Source: Odontocerum albicorne
Lineage: Eukaryota > Arthropoda > Insecta > Trichoptera > Odontoceridae
Length of the DNA: 64,000 nt
Reading direction: 5' to 3'
Assembly (NCBI GenBank): GCA_949825065.1
Contig: OX463846.1
Span: 13,267,753-13,331,752, forward strand
The position numbers and the translations under genes are program-made. The first letter of the stretch is position 1; the number at the start of each line of letters is the position of its first letter. Positions 56,401 through 64,000 of this stretch are shown piece after piece. Below the pieces are notes generated by a model. That model was given only the letters and a program-made list of their open reading frames with translations. It was not told the DNA's origin and ran no database searches.

Positions 56401-56880
56401 TAGTTTTGATCACAGACGTCTTAGGATGATGATGATGTATCTCATGGGGTTGAACCACGTGATAAATGAGACGGTTCGTCGTCGGACGCATCAGCAGTCT
56501 AACCACCACAATAAAGGTGAGGTGTGTATTGAGGATGTCTTCTGATAGCTGACCAATAACCGCCCTGTTTTATCGTTTATCGTATACCAGTGTTACGATA
56601 GATACATTAGCTAATCTTGATCCGACATGGAAGAACGATAATTAACTGATATCCGACCTAGACGTTTTGCACTAAATCTTACTTCTTTTTCAATGAAGAT
56701 TTTTGAAGTTAAATTTCGTACAAAATTGTCGAAGTTTTTTTAATAAGGAAGTCACGCGGTTTCATTATCTAATTTCAAAGTTTAGAGTGAAAATCACCAA
56801 ATTTTAGTTGAACTCTAAATTAGAATACGATATGACAAAAAAAAACTTTGAAATTAGTGAAATAACAAAGTAATTTATGT
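53491..56880. other. A+T-rich spacer with a GC-richer patch at 55720-56000
   Basis: The patch carries a 124-codon plus-strand frame (55628-56002) containing SLSRTLRGLKK and ALRSRLAVSKSAASLTFVRF. It has no domain I recognise, and its start lies in A+T-rich sequence. It may be a decayed mobile element or an unrecognised exon. Nothing else was found. Confidence 0.35.
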
Positions 56881-57062
56881 TGTTTATAGTTGTGGAGGTT
56901 TAAAGACATTGTAATTCATTTTTATCAAACACTGTTTATTCCATTTTTTTTGTGACGAGTCTTGTTTGCGCTCCCCTGAAGATCAAGTGAAAAAAGCCTT
57001 GAAACTGGTAGGGTTATATCGTCACAAAAAAAATGGAATAAACAGTTTTTGATAAAAATAAA
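56881..57062. mobile_element. palindromic element P, copy 3 (both inner arms intact)
   Basis: The outer block TGTTTATAGTTGTGGAGG leads into the 40-bp arm at 56919-56958. This pairs with 57019-57058 with one mismatch (TTTTTATCAAACACTG... against ...CAGTTTTTGATAAAAA). The loop holds CCTGAAGATCAAGTG, GCCTTGAAACTGGTAGGG. It is compatible with a non-autonomous foldback or a Penelope-like terminal structure; no transposase or reverse transcriptase frame is linked. Confidence 0.85.
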
Positions 57063-58139
57063 TTACAAAGTAATTTATTGTTAAAATTCGAATACATTTA
57101 AGATTAGTTAGTATATAGGTCGGACTATGAATTTGGGCTCCAGTGTTCCTGATTGAACGGATAGGGTGAATGGTGATGATCCTACGCTGATTATTTCCCT
57201 TGCTTTTGTATAATGCTTTTGTTACGCCATTGAGATTTTACTCGATAAGTTCATTACTATGTTTAGCATATTATTATGTTAACAATATATCTCATACGAG
57301 CACAAATTATGTACATAAATTGGATTTGTTTGATTTTCGTTATTCACATATTTACGAAACAACACATTATTAATATGCTTACCTAAAGCAAACCAATAAA
57401 TAAAATAACTTAAATAGTGTTAAAACATGTGTTTTAATATTTCATTGGCGAAAGGTTGTTTTTATATAAAAAAAATACATGTTTAAATATTCGTTTAGTC
57501 TATACTGTGACAGAATAAATTATATTCAAATAAGGACATGTATGTGACTAGCTTATTGGAAAACATGTTTAATAATTCAAAGAAAACTCTGAGGAATTTG
57601 TGTAATTAAAATTTGTGTTTGCATTATGTATAACGATTTGTAATATTCAATATTTGTCATTACGTATACATTATTTATTCATAAATAAATTCATTTCTGA
57701 TTTATTTAAATCTGTAAAAAATATGATGATTCTCTTTATTTAATTTTTTATTAAGCTCAACATTTAAAAGTGTATTTTCGTTATCATAAATGGTTAATTT
57801 TTAGATATTGATGTAAACACTATTGCTTACAAAATAAAAGAGAAGAAATCAGTTTAAGGGTTTTTAAACCATTTTTATCAAATACGATTTTTTGTAGTTT
57901 TATTTGAATATAAATGCTTTTCACGTGTAAATAATATGTACATTCCACATGTTTTGCTATTTATATTTTTGTCCTTTTTGTAAAATGATGGATGGCTTGT
58001 GTTTCATCGGACAAATCTGCACTCTGGCTGGATTTAAATAATAATTGGATTAAAATTATCATAAATAATCAACAGTTATTTAATTGATAATCTATTACCT
58101 TTCAGACTAGACCATATTCAGGAATTACACCATGTTTTG
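57063..58139. other. A+T-rich spacer
   Basis: Nothing recognisable. Confidence 0.45.
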
Positions 58140-58345
58140 AAGAGACACTAAGATAGAGAAATATGTTGAAAACCATGTTGCAGCAGAGAAAAGGGTTAAA
58201 GGGCTGTTTGCTTTTCTAATTTGCAAAATTTTCAAAAATGATAGTACTCAGTAATGTGTTAGTGTTGTATGAAAGCTCTGCCTGGATATAAAACAAGAAC
58301 AATAAGAGGGGAACTAATGCGGTAGGCATGCGGGGATTTTGAAGA
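58140..58345 (+). pseudogene. possible LINE reverse transcriptase remnant
   Basis: Near 58266 one frame reads VLYESSAWI-stop-NKNNKR, then NAVGMRGF-stop-RIS. This resembles the LLYGSE-x-W-x-L...E-MRFLRRI region after the reverse transcriptase domain. Short, with stops; the call is tentative. Confidence 0.35.
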
Positions 58346-60639
58346 ATATCTTGTATTACAATGTATGCTCACTCGGCAAAACGTTTTGTTCCTATTTGCA
58401 CAACTCTTGGGTAACAAGACTATGTTACATATTGGGCAACCAATATGGGCATTGCATAGATTTTCATGTGACGTTGATTCTTCATAAGAGTGAAGAAGAT
58501 GTTCTTGCCGAGATGAATTGTAATGGTTTGCTTTATGTATTGTTCGTTTAATACTCGTTTTTTTTCTGTTGTATAACATTGCTTACATGTCAATGTTAAT
58601 TTTTATTTATTTTTGTGTTTTGATATTTTGTATCAAAAGGGTATTTAAAAATGAAGTATGATAGAGTACGCTATGACTGGATTAAGGATAACTGTTTATT
58701 AGAGCCATTATACCACGAATATAGTCATTGTTACGAAATAGTGCTATATTATATCCTAATTTTTTTTTAATAAAACCTTTGTTCACGAATGAACTAAGAG
58801 AATTAATAAAATGACGTGACACACCTTAAGAAAAGCGATAGAATGATTGAATATATATGTCACGGAATACGATCGGTTAAGTAGGGATGATTTGTTAATG
58901 GTGACAGCTAATTCATAATGAATGTCGGTACGATATGTTAATATTCATATTTAATGGCCGTGTTATACTTTTCAGCTGTCGCTACCGGTTCTATGATAAA
59001 TAAAGAAATCGACATTCTTAGTAATATAATAGAGGTTCGGAACCAGTATCACTCGAACTTGCAAGAAGTGCTTTGCGAAATTGTGAAAAAAAAAAATAAT
59101 TAAAAAAGACTCTTCTTTTCATTTCGTCCATATCATATGTTAAAATATAGTAGATTGAAAAAAAATATTATCTATTATGCACCGAATAAAATTTACATAG
59201 TTTATGAAACGCGAACAGTAGAGAACAAGTACATAATAATGACAAAAACTTACTATTTTGCGGATATACTCGTATGTACTTGTAGATAATTTTAATAGGC
59301 ATGACCTGTAACGAAGTGGTCTCATTTTGCTATCAGAAAATTAATTATTTTGTCGTTAACACTAACCTGCTTGAAATAGTCACAATGTGTATGATATACA
59401 CACACTTGAACCTCAAAATGCCATACACACAAATCTTATCGCATCATTATCTCAACAGGCACATACAATCATTTGAACTCATCATTACACTAACTATATT
59501 CACATAATGGGACTTGACTCATTTCTTGATAAACTCCCTTAATCTAGAGTAATTCTGAGTCATCTTGGAAGCGTCCTGCAAGGACTCGATCGCAGAACTC
59601 TTAACAATATCACTTCATCAAGTAGGTGCACATCCACGTTAACATTTCAACGGCGTCAAGATAAAATACATTTTTTAATTCTTCTTTACAAATGTACACA
59701 ATTTTGAAATTCACTCTGAAATAAAGTAACACAGGTTTTACTTACCGACTTAGTTATTTAAATAATAAAGTTTTGCAAATATTTTGGAGGTGGATTATAC
59801 AGAACCTTTGATCACTGCTCTATCTTGAAGCACACAACTTTATTTACAATCCAGAAGGGAAATATATTTTCATGACACAAAGAAATGATTTTTTTATTTT
59901 TCTGATTCGTTTGTGACTGACCTCTGAAAATATTTAACTCTTAAAATAACTGGAGTGAAGATATATGTTGTCAATATAAATATGGTTTATGTTTAGATGA
60001 AGGATATTATATACATACCATAACGTCATGTTTTTTGCGTATGCATGGATCTTATGCCTATGCATATTTTTTTTAGTTAATTTCCCCCTTTACAAATGAA
60101 ATTAATTTAAAAAAAAATGACTATGTTTAACTCGACTCGTCAAAGACTTCGTACATAGCGATAGTTCGCAACTTTTATTAATTTTGTGAAATATTATTCT
60201 ATGGTCCTTTTAAGAATTCTTTTTTAGCAGTTGTTACTCGTATGATAAGCTGTTACTCGAGTTACAAAAAATCGGCACTGATCCTTCAATAGTTCTTTTT
60301 CTTGTACTAGAAAAATAAAGACTTTAAAAATTGTTTTCATATTATAAAAAAAACAAATAGGGGTTGAATTAATTTCATACTACAGAATTATTTATAAAAA
60401 TCAAGTTTCCTTTGATTTGTGGTTTGTAAAGGAAACTTTATAACTTTACCTTACAAAAGATTTACTTACCAGCTAATAAATAACAGATTCTTAAGTCGCT
60501 TTATCTTTTCTACTCTATTCATACCTTTAACAGCGACTGTTAAATCAATTAATAAGTAAATTATGACAACTCTAAACAGAATACTTTGATAAACACATAC
60601 ACTTTACGTTTTACGTCAATCCAATCACGCTTCAAATGA
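58346..60639. other. A+T-rich spacer
   Basis: No gene. The 59280-59640 stretch has small frames only. Confidence 0.45.
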
Positions 60640-60900
60640 ATTGCGTGTGCAGTTTGTGGCTGCATGCTGCAATAGTATGCCATTTCCACGGAAGTTATTG
60701 ACTATTGCACAAAGGGTACAAAGAATGTAATTATTGGTTTTTGCAGCGACCGTAATAAATGACGGAAACCTCATAATTTATTTTGTTCGCCGCAAAACGG
60801 AATCGGTGTGTTTGAAGGTGGACGTGATTGCATGTGGCGGTTTTTGTTTTACACAGGCCGACGCCCGAGTTAAATGAAAAAAAGAGGTAATTATTTAGAG
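60640..60900. promoter_or_regulatory. compositionally distinct island, possible conserved noncoding element
   Basis: Bases 60640-60900 are richer in G+C and CpG than the surroundings (GTTCGCCGCAAAACGGAATC, GGACGTGATTGCATGTGGCG, GCCGACGCCCGAG). They contain TGCATGCTGCA and AATTATTGG-type sites, with no repeat-family match elsewhere in the window. Function unknown; a regulatory role is inference. Confidence 0.2.
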
Positions 60901-61074
60901 GCTTTTGTGGAATGCCAATGCTTGTTATATTCCATTTATAACATAAGTTTAAATAAAAAAAGTGTTTGACCGATGTTTAGAGATTTGACTTTGAATTTTT
61001 TTGCATTTATTTGGCTAGTTAAGGTACCATTCTAGGTTCAAGTTTAACTCGCATATATATGTTGGGCACGTGGA
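60901..61074. other. A+T-rich spacer
   Basis: Nothing recognisable. Confidence 0.3.
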
Positions 61075-61345
61075 ACGAATGAATTAAGAAACACTAACGA
61101 AACATACACAGTGTAAATGTGAGTGAAAGGCTTGGTAGAGGAAAACCAAGGAGAGAATGGTTGGATCAAATGAATTAAAATTTAAAAGATCGAAATGTAT
61201 AAAGTGAGAAAAATCGCCGGAGCTGTATGAGGAGTATGGATGTGGAAGAGGCGAAATATTTGTTTCGAGATAGGAAAGTCTGGTGCTCTGCCCTCTCTAC
61301 TCCCTTCAGTAGGGAAACGGAGTGATCATACGTGTATATGGTTGT
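61075..61345 (+). pseudogene. LINE family X reverse transcriptase C-terminus and 3' end
   Basis: One frame reads SERLGRGKPRREWLDQMN, the GRGRPR-x-WLDQ motif, then a stop. Later ATGGATGTGGAAGAGGCGAA and GATAGGAAAGTCTGGTGCTC give MDVEEA and DRKVWC. It ends AGTAGGGAAACGGAGTGATC. 5'-truncated and dead. Confidence 0.78.
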
Positions 61346-61360
61346 ATGTAAGAAACATTA

Positions 61361-61527
61361 CAGTACCCGGCGGTAAGTAATACACATCGTTTGTAGAGCG
61401 TCGTCTCTGTCATTCATACACGTGTTCCGTCGCGATTTGTAAATCTTTATCGGACCGGACTGTTAGCGCATCGTGCGACAGAGACGCCGCTCTACAAATT
61501 ATGTGCATTGCTTACCGCCGGGTACTG
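61361..61527. mobile_element. 167-bp Tc1/mariner-type MITE
   Basis: CAGTACCCGGCGGTAAG at the left mirrors CTTACCGCCGGGTACTG at the right. The arms extend about 50 bp with mismatches (GTAGAGCGTCGTCTCTGTC against GACAGAGACGCCGCTCTAC). TA flanks both sides (61359-61360 and 61528-61529), the target duplication of the Tc1/mariner superfamily. ACATT also flanks both sides, so a 5-bp duplication is an alternative reading. GC-rich against the background, no transposase: a non-autonomous, probably young copy. Confidence 0.9.
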
Positions 61528-61714
61528 TACATTAATGATAAGGGATCTATCAGCAGCCATCTGAATACACTTTCCATTTTTTCTACCAAAACTTATGATC
61601 TCCTCGTACCTATTTTTTACTACTCGTATGTAAAGAAACCTTATTTTTTTGCATATTTAAAATAGTTTTATTTTTAAAGTATCGATTTCTTATTCAACTT
61701 TATTCTTGGATACA
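61528..61714. other. A+T-rich spacer
   Basis: Nothing recognisable. Confidence 0.3.
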
Positions 61715-62776
61715 TACATACATATCATCACGCCGTGTCCCTTGCGGGGTAGTCAGAAAGAACATATCCCTAAACTTTTCTATCCAATCACACAATTTTC
61801 ACCTCCTCCATATTCATACTATGCATATTCCGCTACGCACATATTCCGCTCCTCCATATTCCGCTATGCACAATCTTAATTTATTTATACTTTTCACTTT
61901 ACCTTAATGTAAAATCTGGTTCATTTGATTCTGCTACGTTTCCTTCCACGCGCTTCTTACATTTCTGACTGATATACTACTAGCTCAGTCAATATTTTAT
62001 TCATCCTCTCTGCATGCTACCTTCAATTTTTTTTCGTCATCTTACTTGCATCATTAATTTTATACATGAATCAATTTCTAATTTTCCACGCATTAATTTG
62101 TGATGTCTTCACTCCATCTTATTTCATATACGAGTTATGAAATTCCACATTTTTTTCTTAGTATACGCATATTGAGTATAATAGTCAAGTACCGTATATT
62201 AGTATAATACTAATCTTACTTTTATCCTTCTTCTGCTACGTCCATGTTTCACTTCCACATGTCAAGGTAGACACCAATATCTATTATATATTATTATTTT
62301 GTCTGCTTTTGATATTGCGCGGTTATAGTATATTGCATGATGATCTCCGTTTACCTTGTTTCTTGTCGCTAACCTTCTTTCTATTTCTCTTTCAAATCGT
62401 CCATCAAACATAACTCGTATATCTGTTTAAATTTTTCTTAGTGAACTCATACATCGAACACACTTTTTACCATATCATTTTCGATAACCATATGTTTGAT
62501 TTCGCTTCATTCATTTTCAAACCATTTACTACACATCTTTCATACAACTTATTTGTCATATCCCTTAAATCGTCTACATTTTCTCAAACACAACCATGTC
62601 ATTAGTATACAGAAGTCTATTTTCACAAACACAACCATATCATTAGTATACAGAAGTCTATTTTCACAAACACAACCATATAATTAGTATGCAGAAGTCT
62701 ATTTTCACAAACACAACCATATTATTAGTATACAAAAGTCTATTTTCACAACCATATCATTAGTATACAGAAGTCT
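61715..62776 (-). pseudogene. LINE reverse transcriptase pseudogene, active-site region to 3' end
   Basis: On the minus strand from about 62618: LLYTNDMVVFEK, a degraded Y-x-DD active-site box (YTND for YADD). A one-base shift leads to NVDDLRDMTNKLYERCVVNG and LKMNEAKS, the usual helix after the active site. Then DGRFEREIERRLATRNKVNG and AISKADKIIIYN, followed in another frame by TCGSETWT-stop-QKKDKSKIS, the YGSETWTL block. Further down NVRSAW and a family-X-like end (CACGCCGTGTCCCTTGCGGG at 61731) close it. The loss of the first active-site aspartate, several shifts and stops make it dead. This is the longest LINE remnant in the window. Confidence 0.85.
62587..62776. repeat. 41-bp tandem repeat from the LINE active-site region, ~4.6 units
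   Basis: ATTAGTATA starts at 62601, 62642, 62683, 62724 and 62759; periods are 41, 41, 41 and 35 bp. Each unit carries CAGAAGTCTATTTTCACAAA and CACAACCATAT. Its complement encodes the LLYTNDMVV segment of the reverse transcriptase, so that segment was amplified after the element died (41 is not a multiple of three). Confidence 0.92.
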
Positions 62777-63089
62777 ATGGTATATACAATTATAATATTT
62801 AACTCATTTTTATTCCTCACCCATAATCTTTGAAATCGCACACACATGAATCTTTATATATTGAACTGTTTTTTCTCGCTTTTCTTTTATTCGTATTCTA
62901 TATTTGCGTAAATGTTGAAAGCGTGGTTGAAAGTTAAAATTAGGATGATCATGACCTTCAGTCCTCTTAACCAAGCCTCAGGTTTTAGAATCACCGAAGT
63001 AAAAACTCATTCTCATGTGTTGAAAACACTACAGAATACTGATACATATCAATATTCTATTGACAAACGAAATTGACAATCTTATTTTT
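62777..63089. other. A+T-rich spacer
   Basis: Nothing recognisable; may be upstream LINE sequence. Confidence 0.3.
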
Positions 63090-63165
63090 TTTAATACCAT
63101 TAGAATTCGAACTTCAAACCTTCCGTTGCAAGACAAGTGTCTTTACAACTAAGTCACGAGTGTCG
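63090..63165 (-). mobile_element. tRNA-derived SINE, family A, head
   Basis: The minus strand reads CGACACTCGTGACTTAG, TTGTAAAGACACTTG and GAAGGTTTGAAGTTCGAATT (B-box part), then TAATGGTATTAAAAAAAAT. Confidence 0.65.
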
Positions 63166-63616
63166 GAAGGCTAACGGCGTAGATGTCTAATCAAGTTGAC
63201 ACTTTTCAGTATGTATTTTTAATGAACACTTAAGCGCCATTGATGATAATAAAAAATAAAAAATACAACGCCATTTCGAGAGCAGACTCTCAGCAAGGCT
63301 GTCCTAAAAGTATTATTTTGTTTGTTTTCGGGAAGTGATAAAGTTCATTGAATAGTTTCAAAAATTGATTAAACCTATTCAGACCTGGTGACCATTATAA
63401 TGAACACAGAGTTCATATGCACTTTGTAAACAATTTTGTTGTATATTTCTGTTCTCAATGATAAATGTAGTGTAGAATACTGAAGTATCGACTTGGAGCA
63501 TTTTGAGTGCCATCTATCTAAACAAATACGACACAATATTGCATTTAGTATAAATAATACACTCACAAGCAAGAATATTTTTTGTAAACCATAGAATTGA
63601 TTCAGATCTGAAGAGG
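63166..63616. other. A+T-rich spacer
   Basis: Nothing recognisable. Confidence 0.35.
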
Positions 63617-63691
63617 TAAAGTTATTAACTATTGTTAATAACTTTACTTTATTATTCATACCGCGTTTATTAACGCGGTATGAATAATAAA
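63617..63691. repeat. two adjacent perfect hairpins with TATT loops
   Basis: The first is TAAAGTTATTAAC, loop TATT, GTTAATAACTTTA (63617-63646). The second is a 20-bp arm TTTATTATTCATACCGCGTT (63648-63667), loop TATT, and its perfect complement (63672-63691). One base separates them. Perfect arms imply recent origin or active maintenance. Confidence 0.95.
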
Positions 63692-64000
63692 ACGACTTGT
63701 GAGTAAATCAACTCATCCGCATGCTCACAATATTTTCTCTAATGCCCAAGTAAACACAAATGGCAATGTCATACAAAATTCAAAAACGGCCCACTGAAAG
63801 CAAAAGACGCCCCTGTTTCTCCGATCCACTTACGCCTTATAACTGGCTGCAAACAGAAATGATAGCTATAAACTTATCTCCCCGCACTTTATGGCTCCAA
63901 TAAATCAGGACAGGTTGGCTACCCTCAGCTTAAACAGTGAGGGTCCAATCTGCAGAAAACGATCTATCTACAATGTGTCGGGAGCGGAGATTGGAGAGTA
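63692..64000. other. GC-richer right edge, unidentified
   Basis: From about 63780 the sequence is more GC-rich than typical here and contains ACCCTCAGC-TTAAACA-GTGAGGGT, a short hairpin at about 63921-63945. No protein family was recognised on either strand. It runs off the window, so a feature may continue beyond. Confidence 0.3.

Noticed and set aside
59540..59640. Possible LINE fragment (LGSVLQGLDRRTL)
   Set aside because: Too short, and the resemblance to the S-x-PQGS region of reverse transcriptases is not convincing.

Overview
This is a eukaryotic, A+T-rich, gene-poor stretch of nuclear DNA, most likely from an arthropod, probably an insect. Nothing in it looks like an intact protein-coding gene, rRNA gene, functional tRNA gene, bacterial operon or CRISPR array. 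No open frame exceeds about 170 codons. The frames that exist are mostly low-complexity, or sit inside tandem repeats where the same period holds the frame open. The arthropod guess rests on the mix of mobile elements: mariner, hAT and Tc1-type MITEs, RTE/jockey-type LINE fragments, and two tRNA-derived SINE families. No host gene fixes the taxon, so it stays an inference.

Layout. From 1 to about 9 kb there is A+T-rich spacer with short tandem duplications, SINE copies (4.5, 5.9 and 9.1 kb), a LINE 3' end (7.0 kb) and a six-unit 51-bp minisatellite (7.3-7.6 kb). From 9.7 to 16.6 kb there is a cluster of dead LINE reverse transcriptase pieces, SINEs, an 81-bp minisatellite, and a clear nested insertion: a 317-bp hAT MITE inside a SINE (15.7-16.1 kb). 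From 17 to 30 kb there are further SINE and LINE ends, a possible CTCF-like/TATA-like site (17.1 kb), and a tandemly duplicated LINE tail (27.2-27.8 kb). From 30 to 36 kb there are dispersed repeats, foldback elements, a 179-bp direct repeat pair, a decayed histone H3-like fragment (36.0 kb) and a frameshifted mariner (36.2-36.8 kb). From 36.76 to 40.98 kb lies the dominant feature: 13 monomers of a roughly 325-bp satellite with higher-order structure, starting inside the mariner coding region.

From 41 to 64 kb the spacer resumes. It holds minisatellites (42-bp, 38-bp, 75-bp, 41-bp), a 559-bp foldback element (44.9-45.4 kb), RTE-type reverse transcriptase C-terminal remnants (47.5 kb, and 61.7-62.8 kb on the minus strand), LINE tails, SINEs, three related palindromic elements (one at 27.8 kb, two at 53-57 kb), a 167-bp Tc1/mariner-type MITE (61.4 kb) and a double perfect hairpin (63.6 kb).

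The pieces do not act together as a pathway. The window reads as intergenic or intronic DNA shaped by transposition, nested insertion and tandem amplification. The most informative items are the satellite array and its mariner junction, the nested hAT-in-SINE event, the recurrent stem-loop with a CCTGAAGATG...GAAAC core, the H3 pseudogene, and a few unusually GC-rich or homeodomain-site-rich islands. All alignments were done by eye. Copy boundaries are approximate unless a target-site duplication or terminal repeat is given.
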